Origin: Dehalococcoidia bacterium
GTDB lineage: Bacteria; Chloroflexota; Dehalococcoidia; Lucifugimonadales; Lucifugimonadaceae
Direction of reading: 5' to 3'
Length of the DNA stretch: 64,000 nucleotides
Assembly: GCA_026421185.1 (NCBI GenBank)
Contig: JAPKCH010000006.1
Location: forward strand, 1-64,000
Below the pieces are notes generated by a model. It was given only the letters and a program-made list of their open reading frames with translations. It searched no databases and had not been told where the DNA came from. The translations under genes and the position numbers were made by a program. Shown in pieces: positions 10,376 through 19,173 of this stretch (within the stretch, counting starts at the first letter, position 1; every line of letters begins with the position of its first letter).

Positions 10376-12052
10376 ATGAGCGAACAAGCACCAGAAACTA
10401 CCAAAAAGACCAACATTGTTGTGATGATGGTCGATGATTTAGGTTATTCCGATTTGGGCTGCTACGGTGGTGAGATAAGTACTCCTAATATCGATGCACT
10501 TGGATATAACGGGCTGAGATTCACGCAAATGTACAACGGTGCTCGATGTTGCCCTTCGCGTGCGGCGTTGCTGACAGGCTTACATCCTCATCAGGCTGGA
10601 ATAGGTCAATTGAGTGCGGATCTTGGCGTACCGTCGTATCAGGGCTATTTACGTGATGGTTGTGTCACTATCGCAGAGGTGATGAAGACCGCCGGATACC
10701 GGACGATGATTTCAGGTAAGTGGCACGTTTCTGGAAGCTGGGACAACCGGGAACGTGACAAGTGGATTCTTGGTGACAAGAAGCACCCGATGCCGAAGCA
10801 GCGCGGATTCGACAGGTCGTTTAGCTTGCTGAACGCAGCTGACTCGTTCTGGAACCCGAAGTCTCTGATTATTGAAGACGTACTGGTTGACGTTGAGACC
10901 AGTGATTTTCACATGACAGATGCCATTGGTGATCACGCTATTAATCAGATCGAAGAGTCGGTCGAGATGGGCATGCCGTTCTTCCAGTACGTAGCCTTCA
11001 ACGCTCCGCACTGGCCGCTTCATGCGTGGGAAGAGGACATCGTGAAGTACGAGGGTAAGTACATGGCTGGCTATGACGCCATTCGAACTTCACGCCACGA
11101 GCAGCAAAAAGGACTAGGGGTTGTCGATGACAAGTGGGTTATTTCACCTCGAGATACTGATTCGCCTAATTGGGATGACGTTCAGAACAAGGAATACGAA
11201 GATATTCGAATGGCGACCTACAGCGCCATGATCGAGCAGGTGGACCGCACTGTGGGTCGAATCGTCACTACGTTGAAGAAATCTGGCGAATTCGACAACA
11301 CCGTCATCATGTTCTTATCGGACAACGGCGGTTGTGCCGAGCTGTTCCAAGAAGACACCGATTGGCCGGATCCTTCGCAATGGGAGAGCGCCCTGACTCT
11401 TGATGGCCAGCCGGTTCGCGTTGGTGACATTCCTGAACTGCGGCCGGGTCCAGATACGACTTTCCAGGCTGTTGAATTACCATGGGCTAACGTTTCAGAT
11501 GCGCCGTTTAGACTGTTCAAACGTTGGGTTCATGAAGGCGGAATTTCAACTCCATTCATCGTTCATTGGCCTGATGGAATCGAGGGTTCGGATATTCTGA
11601 ACAATCCGATGCACATCATAGATATTGCGGCGACCTGCTACGACATCTCCGGAGCGCAGTATCCGAAAGAGCATCACGACACTGAGATCACGCCACTCGA
11701 AGGCGAAAGTTTCTTGCCGGCTTTGAAGGGCAAGGAACTGAAACGTGATGCTCCTATCACCATCGAACACGAAGGTAATCGTGGTATTCGAGTTGGCGAC
11801 TGGAAGCTGGTCGCCGAGTGGGGCAAGCCGTGGGAGATGTACAACATCTCAGATGACAGAACTGAGCAGAACAACTTGATCGATGGCGAGAAGGATCGAG
11901 CTAAAGGGTTGGAGAAGGCTTATTTCGAGTGGACTGAACGTGCAGAAGTGTTGCCGTGGCCAGTAGACCCAAGAGTGATAGCAAAACGACTAAAAGGCGA
12001 TCACGCGCACATATCGCAGCATCGAGCGCCACTGAGCGGTGGAATGAAGTAG
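10376..12052 (+). CDS. arylsulfatase (Cys-type)
   Basis: NIVVMMVDDLGYSDLGCYGGEISTPNIDAL, CCPSRAALLTG FGly motif. Confidence 0.95.
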   Translation: MSEQAPETTKKTNIVVMMVDDLGYSDLGCYGGEISTPNIDALGYNGLRFTQMYNGARCCPSRAALLTGLHPHQAGIGQLSADLGVPSYQGYLRDGCVTIAEVMKTAGYRTMISGKWHVSGSWDNRERDKWILGDKKHPMPKQRGFDRSFSLLNAADSFWNPKSLIIEDVLVDVETSDFHMTDAIGDHAINQIEESVEMGMPFFQYVAFNAPHWPLHAWEEDIVKYEGKYMAGYDAIRTSRHEQQKGLGVVDDKWVISPRDTDSPNWDDVQNKEYEDIRMATYSAMIEQVDRTVGRIVTTLKKSGEFDNTVIMFLSDNGGCAELFQEDTDWPDPSQWESALTLDGQPVRVGDIPELRPGPDTTFQAVELPWANVSDAPFRLFKRWVHEGGISTPFIVHWPDGIEGSDILNNPMHIIDIAATCYDISGAQYPKEHHDTEITPLEGESFLPALKGKELKRDAPITIEHEGNRGIRVGDWKLVAEWGKPWEMYNISDDRTEQNNLIDGEKDRAKGLEKAYFEWTERAEVLPWPVDPRVIAKRLKGDHAHISQHRAPLSGGMK

Positions 12053-12148
12053 TCGACTGGCCGGGTTTTATTTAGTCTCTTTTTCATTTCGTATAGTTGG
12101 AACCAGCATATACTGTCGGAAATGCTGAGCTTTTAAGGAGTTACCGAT

Positions 12149-12736
12149 ATGTCTGTTTGGAACTTTAGACGTGCGAGATATGGAATTTTTATCGCTATGT
12201 CAGGGCTGCTCGCAGTTGTCGTTTTGGTCGCCTGTGGTAACAGTGCTGCGGATAAAACTGCAAGCTTCGTTAAGATCAGAACCGCACCTGCCGATTACGC
12301 GATAGAGGATCTCAAAATTTTTGGATTGAAAGCTAACAAGCAGTACGACGTTGATGGGCTTCCCGATGGGTTGGACGCTTGGAGAGGTTTTTGGGGGTTA
12401 GATCCGTATGAACGGCACGACTACGAGATTCGTTTCTACGCTTCTCACGCGCTTGCAGTTTCAAGCGGCCAGCAGTTAGCGATTGATGCAACTGGTGCAG
12501 AGTTTACGGCTAAGCGTGATGAGCAAGTTTGGACCGAGGGCGTTAAAGATCGCTGGCAGGCTAGGGGGGTGACTGACGTTTCGAGTGGTGGTTCACGACA
12601 GGCACCAGGGCCGACTTATCAGGATTGGGCTATCGTCGGAAATATGGTGATTCTGTGTGATGGTCTAGATTCTGAGCAAGCGATCATTAGGTGTGCCTCG
12701 CTGATCGCTAATTTCCTGCCAGATGAGGGTGCCTAG
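12149..12736 (+). CDS. putative lipoprotein, hypothetical
   Basis: N-terminal signal with lipobox-like LVACGN; no family recognised. Confidence 0.6.
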   Translation: MSVWNFRRARYGIFIAMSGLLAVVVLVACGNSAADKTASFVKIRTAPADYAIEDLKIFGLKANKQYDVDGLPDGLDAWRGFWGLDPYERHDYEIRFYASHALAVSSGQQLAIDATGAEFTAKRDEQVWTEGVKDRWQARGVTDVSSGGSRQAPGPTYQDWAIVGNMVILCDGLDSEQAIIRCASLIANFLPDEGA

Positions 12737-13254
12737 TCGATATTGGGGTCATTGGTTAGTTCGCTAGATTGCTTTCCGCGTCGTTTGATCTCTGCCCATA
12801 ATTGGCCATCTCGGCGTGCTGCTATCACGGTTGTCACTGCCACGATCACTACTAGTACTGCCGAAGTTACGCAGTATTGGCAGACTGCTTTGATCACAAA
12901 GAATTCGATAGCACTGAGGTATATCGAAGCTAAAACTCCGACGCCCGCGACTCCTGTGACTATTCGTCGAGCGCGCATATCGTCGATCGGTGCTTGAGCG
13001 GCATGAAGTGCGCCGAGCATGATGATCGAATAGGTCGCCATGCCGAAAACAGAGACTGGGATTCCAAAAAACTTCGACCACTTACTGCCGAGTACGGTGT
13101 TGCAACCACTGACGCTACAGCCGACTTCTGTGTGGGCCAGAGCGTTCGCAGTTAGGTAAGTGGTGACAGCGAGTCCGACGAGTGCGATCAGAGCGATCAA
13201 AAGCCAAAGCTTCGAAGGTTGATCAGAATTTTCCATCGTCTCACCGTCTGGCAT
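12733..13254 (-). CDS. vitamin K epoxide reductase (VKOR) family protein
   Basis: four TM segments, paired Cys GCSVSGC and CQYC; start overlaps DsbA-like stop (TAATG). Confidence 0.88.
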   Translation of the reverse strand: MPDGETMENSDQPSKLWLLIALIALVGLAVTTYLTANALAHTEVGCSVSGCNTVLGSKWSKFFGIPVSVFGMATYSIIMLGALHAAQAPIDDMRARRIVTGVAGVGVLASIYLSAIEFFVIKAVCQYCVTSAVLVVIVAVTTVIAARRDGQLWAEIKRRGKQSSELTNDPNID

Positions 13255-13964
13255 TAACCGTCTACTTCGTTCAGCGCCTCTTCGAGTCGTACTCGGTAGT
13301 AACCGTATTCTTTGAGCCCGCCGATGTTCACGCCGTTCAAGAACAAGGTTGGTGTTGAGTTCACTCCGAATTCGATCGCTGCTTCACGGTCGCTAGTTAT
13401 CTTTGATAGGTATTTACCAGATTCCATACATTCGTCGAATTGGCTTAGGAATAGCCCTGTCATTTCTGCAAATATCCGAAGGTTAACATCTGAATATGTG
13501 CCTTGGTTTTCACCGTTCCAGTTTACGAATATTGTTTCTTGATATTCCTGGAATCGATTTTGCTCTGCGGCACACTCTGATGCTTCAGCTGCTCGCCACG
13601 ACTCATCTCCGATGAACGGGAAGTGCCTGAAAAGAATATTTACGCGTCCAGTGTCTACATACTCGCGAATGATCTGTTGCCCTGGCCCGAGGGCAAAATT
13701 TGCGCAGACAGGTCACTGAAAGTCCCCGAATTCAACAAGGGTGATAGGAGCGTTGGGATCACCGATAAGCGATCCGCCGGTTACAAGGGCCGACTTTTCT
13801 TCCGTAACTGCCGATTCTGGTGAGTTAAGGAAGATGACTACGATGACTGCTATTGCCGCAAATACGACAATGCCTCCACCCCAGAAAGACCAATTTATTT
13901 TTCCGGATTTCTTAGGATCTCTCGATTTGTTTTTGCGTCGATCTTGTCTTGAAATCAATTGCAT
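13254..13964 (-). CDS. membrane-anchored DsbA/thioredoxin-like selenoprotein; in-frame UGA (Sec) at 13713-13715
   Basis: ORFs 13713..13964 and 13254..13463 are in the same frame; readthrough gives ...NAPITLVEFGDFQ-U-PVCANFALGPGQQIIREYVDTGRVNILFRHFPF...FGVNSTPTLFLNG; UGA is at the first Cys of the CxxC. Confidence 0.87.
13677..13696 (-). promoter_or_regulatory. candidate bacterial SECIS hairpin of DsbA-like selenoprotein
   Basis: minus-strand TTGCCCT-CGGGCC-AGGGCAA: 7-bp stem, GGG in loop, loop about 25 nt after UGA. Confidence 0.7.
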
Positions 13965-14015
13965 TCTTTACGTTGATACGTGATTGAGTCACTGGTGATA
14001 CAAAAATATATCAGG

Positions 14016-14681
14016 CTAAGTTTTGCGGCCTGTGAAGATTAAGTGCCGGATTCCACCTTTTCCTTTGTGTGCCTGAATTTCGTGTTTCTGAGCACGGAAA
14101 CCGTTTCGTTTCATTCTGGATACGAACCTCGGTTCGTCATCTGCTGACCATATTGCGACTCTGCCGCCATTCTTGAGAGCGCTTCGTATCGCTCCTAGTC
14201 CGTGGTCGGTATAGAGCCATGCGTTGCGTTCGCTGACGAGTGGAGATGGTCCGTTGTCGATATCGAGCATGATCGAGTCGTATTCGTTACGAGCATTTTT
14301 AATTACTTTTGAAACGTCGTTTTGAACGAGTTCGGTTCGCTTGTCGTCGAGAGGATGTTCAGCGAACTGAGCAAGTGGACCCTTGTTCCATTCGATTACT
14401 TCTGGAACAAGTTCGACCTGTACAGCTTTGCCGTCTTTTGGGATTAGGTCGAGTGCTGCTCGCAGCGTGTAGCCAAGTCCTAATCCGCCGATCATGACTT
14501 TCGCACCGGGGCGGAGTTTGTTGCAAACAAGACGTGCGAGTTCTATTTCAGAGAAGTGCATGCGGGTCGACATCAGTGGGAGGTCGTCTGCCCTGATGAT
14601 GTATTCGCCGTCGTGTTCGACGAGTTCTAGACGTGTGCCGTCGGGCGATAATGCTTCGCCAACTGTGATCCAAGGTTTCAT
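14016..14681 (-). CDS. spermidine synthase-like / class I SAM-dependent methyltransferase fold protein
   Basis: VMIGGLGLGYTLRAALDLIPKDGKAVQVELVPEVIEWNK and DSIMLDIDNGP motifs. Confidence 0.75.
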   Translation of the reverse strand: MKPWITVGEALSPDGTRLELVEHDGEYIIRADDLPLMSTRMHFSEIELARLVCNKLRPGAKVMIGGLGLGYTLRAALDLIPKDGKAVQVELVPEVIEWNKGPLAQFAEHPLDDKRTELVQNDVSKVIKNARNEYDSIMLDIDNGPSPLVSERNAWLYTDHGLGAIRSALKNGGRVAIWSADDEPRFVSRMKRNGFRAQKHEIQAHKGKGGIRHLIFTGRKT

Positions 14682-14858
14682 TGCTATAAGTCTACGATGC
14701 TGGATGGGCTGATTGGGATGTGAGTTTTGTTTCTGTCTCCCTCCCTTGAAGGGAGACCATAGTAGTTAGTACCGCACGAAATTTTTGAAGTTTTTTGTCG
14801 GGGCATGTTGGAATGGAAGCGTACCCGTTGAGTTCTGTCAGAAAGGATTGAGAGTCTG

Positions 14859-15104
14859 CTAATTGACTTCGATATTAGTTACGTGCGGAGCGTGGATACC
14901 GAGTGATACGGTCAGGAACTGGGTAACCATTTCAAGAGTAGGTACACACTCTGGGCATTCTTCGTTGACGCCTGGGCTGTACTGGACCTTTAGGCTGTTT
15001 CCATCTAGGGTCGGCACGCCAAGGGTTCCGCCTTCAGAGGCGACCATCGTCTGGATCTGCTCAAGAACAAAATCTACGCTTGTGTCGAAAGTACTATGAA
15101 CCAT
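14859..15104 (-). CDS. NifU C-terminal-like domain protein
   Basis: small protein with VQYSPGVNEECPECVPTLEMVTQFL resembling the NifU CxxC region. Confidence 0.6.
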   Translation of the reverse strand: MVHSTFDTSVDFVLEQIQTMVASEGGTLGVPTLDGNSLKVQYSPGVNEECPECVPTLEMVTQFLTVSLGIHAPHVTNIEVN

Positions 15105-15163
15105 TTATCTGGGATCTTTCTTGCAGAAAACCGAAGCTAATCACTTGTACTATGGGCGTAATT

Positions 15164-15433
15164 CTATACGCACCACGTGGGGGGGTATTTTTCGTTCATC
15201 GTATCGATCGCATGATCGATCGCTTCCACATTGAATTCGGAAAGTATCTGATCGCCGATTACGATAATCGGGGTCGAGTCGTAACCCAAAGCCAGTAGCT
15301 CAGCGCGTCCCTCGAGATCCGTCGAGACATTTTTCACGACGAACTCGACATTGCGGAGCGAAAGGAACCCTTTCACCATTTCGCAGGAGCCTCAGAAATT
15401 CGACGAATAGACCGTAACTTGCCTGTTTAGCAT
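15164..15433 (-). CDS. glutaredoxin-like selenoprotein; in-frame UGA (Sec) at 15392-15394
   Basis: ATG at 15431-15433 in frame with ORF 15164..15379; product MLNRQVTVYSSNF-U-GSCEMVKGFLSLRNVEFVVKNVSTDLEGRAELLALGYDSTPIIVIGDQ...; UGA at first Cys of CxxC, TP motif conserved. Confidence 0.87.
15358..15376 (-). promoter_or_regulatory. candidate bacterial SECIS hairpin of glutaredoxin-like selenoprotein
   Basis: minus-strand GTGAAAG-GGTTC-CTTTCGC; GGU-type apical loop about 23 nt after UGA. Confidence 0.72.
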
Positions 15434-15487
15434 TTGAGTGAACTCCAGTATCCGATTGCTATGGATAACAGGTTATCGCATACTCAT

Positions 15488-15540
15488 TAAAACGCTCGGT
15501 GGACCCCGTTTACAATAACCGAAACACACCGAGCGTTTTA
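15488..15540. terminator. hairpin / intrinsic terminator candidate
   Basis: perfect 14-bp inverted repeat TAAAACGCTCGGTG / CACCGAGCGTTTTA with T-rich flank. Confidence 0.75.
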
Positions 15541-15693
15541 GACACAATCCCCGTACTCCGTGCTCGACCCTGTTCTACGCCTTAAAATGGCATACAACAT
15601 TGGTACCGCGAGTACTAAAGCACCGAAATACACGACAGAGCTACACCTCTGAGCCCCTTCCCGAAGGAATGGGGGGCATCACAGGTTTGAACC

Positions 15694-17262
15694 CTACTCT
15701 GGGTACACGGGCTCTTCGAATGGGTACAGAGGGACTCGACGGCTGTTGAATTCGAATGTGTCGAGATCGGCTGATGTTACGCCGGGGCTGTTCACGATGA
15801 TGATTTCGGCTGCGATTGGCTGATACGCAGGCCGTGGTGAACTAACGCCCTTGGCGACTATGATTCGGTAGTCCTCAGGGTTGATTCCCATTGAATACAT
15901 CTGAGCTCGTGCAGTGTTTCCGCTACGCCTTGATGTCAGTAGTATCGTCATTCCGTCGACAGTATTAAACAGCACACGCTTGCCATCGTCGTAGAAGCGA
16001 CCGCCGCCGTGTGTGGGGCGAGTTTCCTCGTACGGTCCATCATCGATGATGCCGACAGTTCCGACGACACGAATAGGTTCGCCGTGCATGTCATCGGTTT
16101 TGCCGCCGACCTTAAGAGATATTTCGGCACCCGTTCCCGCAGCCACACATGCTTCGACTGATTCAGGATCATAAAGGCTTTGTAGGTAACCCTCGATATT
16201 CATTTCCCGAGCGACTTTGAGGATGTGGGTGGAGTCGGCAGACGATCCGCCGCCGATGTTGTCGCCAACGTCCATGAGGACGATAGGCCCGAGGTGAGAG
16301 TGTTCAGATGGTTCGGACTCGGTAAGTGCGGAACCGTCGTCTGGCATAAAGTTCTCGATGCCATCGGGTTTAGGTCCGGCGTATAGTTCGTTCGCTTCCG
16401 TTAGTGCGTCTTCGATGGAGTGGACGGATCTGTTGAGATCGATTCGCTTGGTCCATGCGCTTGCTGCGAGATCTTTGGAAACTTTTTCAGCGAGATCGGC
16501 GTCGTCGTCAGTGATTGTGATCCACGACATGCCCATCTCTTCAACGTCGGCGTATGGGTAGCCTTCGGCGATAGAAGTGTCGAGAACGTTGTCGATTTCA
16601 TTGGCAGCCACACATTCATTGACAAGGCCAAACATCGGCTCCTGCCCGGTGAACTGCTTAACGATATTTACGAGCATCGGAGGCATTTCGATGAACTGTA
16701 CTGGGTTCACTTCGCCCTTTGCGGCACGGTATATCAGCTCTGCGGTTTTGCGTCCGCGGAGCTTGGTGTCGAGATGTGGGCAGGTTCGCCAGACGATGCA
16801 GACGTCGGTGTTAGCGACGGTGGCTTTCGAGATATTGGCGTGCATGTCGAGAGTTATTCCGACTGGCACGTCGGGACCGACGATTTCTCTTATGGCCCTA
16901 GTGAACTCACCGTCCATATCAGGGAATTCTTCTGATACGGCCGCCCCGTGATTCGCTAGGAGAACGCCGTCCCACGGTCCTTGATCTCGCAGCATGCCAA
17001 GCATTTCGCTTGAGATTCGGTCGTAGGCATCTTTGGTGATGGTTCCGATTGGGCCAGTCCGAGCGTGCATTAGAAGAACGGCTTCGAAATTTAGTTCGTT
17101 GGCACCTTGGAGGTAGCCAGCGATGGTGTGGTCTGAGGTGGCGTAGTTATCGGCGATTTCGTCACCGCGAAGTAGTCGGCTTTTTTCGAACTCTTCGTAC
17201 GTCGCAGGCACGATAGAAAACGTATTTGTTTCGTGCGAAATGCCGAGTATTGCGAATTTCAT
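15694..17262 (-). CDS. M81 family metallopeptidase (MlrC-like), copy 1
   Basis: MKFAILGISHETNTFS start; GITLDMHANIS, DVGDNIGGGSSADST, C-terminal ARAQMYSMGINPEDYRIIVAKGVSSPRPAY. Confidence 0.92.
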   Translation of the reverse strand: MKFAILGISHETNTFSIVPATYEEFEKSRLLRGDEIADNYATSDHTIAGYLQGANELNFEAVLLMHARTGPIGTITKDAYDRISSEMLGMLRDQGPWDGVLLANHGAAVSEEFPDMDGEFTRAIREIVGPDVPVGITLDMHANISKATVANTDVCIVWRTCPHLDTKLRGRKTAELIYRAAKGEVNPVQFIEMPPMLVNIVKQFTGQEPMFGLVNECVAANEIDNVLDTSIAEGYPYADVEEMGMSWITITDDDADLAEKVSKDLAASAWTKRIDLNRSVHSIEDALTEANELYAGPKPDGIENFMPDDGSALTESEPSEHSHLGPIVLMDVGDNIGGGSSADSTHILKVAREMNIEGYLQSLYDPESVEACVAAGTGAEISLKVGGKTDDMHGEPIRVVGTVGIIDDGPYEETRPTHGGGRFYDDGKRVLFNTVDGMTILLTSRRSGNTARAQMYSMGINPEDYRIIVAKGVSSPRPAYQPIAAEIIIVNSPGVTSADLDTFEFNSRRVPLYPFEEPVYPE

Positions 17263-17354
17263 GGAGTAAGTTCGGGCGTCGTCGGACGACTTGGTCGTTG
17301 TTTCGTTAGTCGCGCTCGTCATCGTATGACTCGACTCTGCGCCGCAGTTTAACC

Positions 17355-17395
17355 AACCCCACTAGCCCTTTCCTTCCGGAAGTGCTAGTGGGGTT
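17355..17395 (-). repeat. hairpin between the two M81 genes
   Basis: perfect 11-bp inverted repeat AACCCCACTAG / CTAGTGGGGTT. Confidence 0.65.
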
Positions 17396-17400
17396 GAAGC

Positions 17401-18969
17401 CTACGCTGGGTATACGGGTTCTTCGAATGGGTAGAGGGGGACTCGGCGACTCTTGAATTCGAAAGTATCGAGGTCGGCTGAAGTTACGCCGGGACTGTTT
17501 ACGATAATAATTTCGGCAGCAATCGGCTGGTATGCCGGTCGTGGCGAACTCACACCCTTGGCGACAACTATTCGGTAGTCCTCAGGGTTGATTCCCATCG
17601 AGTACATCTGCGCCCGGGCTGTGTTTCCGCTTCGCGCCGAAGTTAAGAGAATTGTCATTCCGTCTACGGTGTTGAAGAGCACACGCTTGCCATCGTCATA
17701 GAAACGGTATCCGCCATGAGTTGGTCGGGTCTCTTCGTAAGGGCCATCATCGATGACTCCCACAGTTCCAACGATGTGCACCGGTTCGCCGTGCATATCG
17801 TCGGTCTTCCCACCAACATCTAGCGCAAGTTCGGCGCCAGTTCCTGCGGTTACACACGCTTCGACAGCTTCAGGATCGTAGAGGCTCTGTAGATATCCGG
17901 TTACGCCCATCTCTTGAGCGACCTTGATGATGTGAGTGGAGTCTGCTGATGATCCGCCACCGATGTTGTCTCCAACGTCCATGAGAACGATAGGACCAAG
18001 GTGAGAGTGTTCAGTCTTTTCGGCTTCTGCGAGTGCTGATCCGTCGGTTGGCATGAAGTTCTCAATGCCTTCAGGCTTAGGTCCAACGTATCGTTCTTCA
18101 GCCTGCTTCAATGCGTCTTCGATCGAAGCGACAGGCTTGTTCAGATCGATTCGCTTGGTCCACGCTGCGGTAGCAAGATCTTTGGAAACTTTTTCTGCGA
18201 GCTCGGTGTCTCCATCGGTGATTGTGATCCACGACATGCCCATTTCGTTGACATCGGCGTATGGGTAGCCTTCAGCGATAGAGGTGTCGAGAACATTCTC
18301 GATTTCGTTGGCAGCGACACATTCGTCGACGAGGCTTAGCATTGGTTCTTGGCCAGTGAACTGTTTCACGATGTTTACGAGCATTGGAGGCATTTCGATG
18401 AACTGGACTGGCTTGATTTCTCCTAGAACCGTTCGGTAAATGAGTTCAGCAGTTTTGCGTCCGCGTAGCTTGGTGTCTAGGTGCGGGCATGTTCGCCACA
18501 CAATACAAACGTCGGTATTGGCGACGGTGTCTTTAGAAATGTTGGCGTGCATGTCGAGCGTTATACCGACTGGAACGTCGGGTCCGACGATTTCGCGTAC
18601 GACACGAGTAAATTCGGCGTCCATGTCAGGGAATTCTTCCGACACAGCTGCACCGTGATTGCTAATTAGAACGCCGTCCCAGGGTCCCTGATCACGAAGC
18701 ATCTGGTGCATTTCGCCCGAAATACGATCGTAAGCATCTTTGGTGATCGTACCGATCGGGCCTGTGTTTGCGTACATCAATGGCACGGCCTCGAATCCGA
18801 GTTCTTCGGCCCCCTGAAGGTATCCGGAGATCGTGTACTGAGATTCGGCGTAGAGATCGACGATCTCTTGTCCATGGGCGATAGTCGCCTTCTCGAATTC
18901 TTCATAGGTTGCTGGAACCCGTGAAAATGTGTTTGTCTCGTGTGAAATGCCGAGAATGGCGAATCTCAT
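17401..18969 (-). CDS. M81 family metallopeptidase (MlrC-like), copy 2
   Basis: MRFAILGISHETNTFS start; near-identical to copy 1 over long stretches. Confidence 0.92.
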   Translation of the reverse strand: MRFAILGISHETNTFSRVPATYEEFEKATIAHGQEIVDLYAESQYTISGYLQGAEELGFEAVPLMYANTGPIGTITKDAYDRISGEMHQMLRDQGPWDGVLISNHGAAVSEEFPDMDAEFTRVVREIVGPDVPVGITLDMHANISKDTVANTDVCIVWRTCPHLDTKLRGRKTAELIYRTVLGEIKPVQFIEMPPMLVNIVKQFTGQEPMLSLVDECVAANEIENVLDTSIAEGYPYADVNEMGMSWITITDGDTELAEKVSKDLATAAWTKRIDLNKPVASIEDALKQAEERYVGPKPEGIENFMPTDGSALAEAEKTEHSHLGPIVLMDVGDNIGGGSSADSTHIIKVAQEMGVTGYLQSLYDPEAVEACVTAGTGAELALDVGGKTDDMHGEPVHIVGTVGVIDDGPYEETRPTHGGYRFYDDGKRVLFNTVDGMTILLTSARSGNTARAQMYSMGINPEDYRIVVAKGVSSPRPAYQPIAAEIIIVNSPGVTSADLDTFEFKSRRVPLYPFEEPVYPA

Positions 18970-19173
18970 AATGTTCTCTCTACTAGATCGTGGTTGATTC
19001 GTTATCTTCAAACCGTGAGTGTCGTGACAGTTAGCTATATGCCGGTCGAGATAATACCTTGACCCACGCGGTTTTGAACCCTGCTACGAGGGCAGTTCTC
19101 ATCGAAGGAATGTTGGACGCAGACGATGCCGCCTATTCCAAAATAACCGATACTGATCTTTCCGGGGTGCGGA

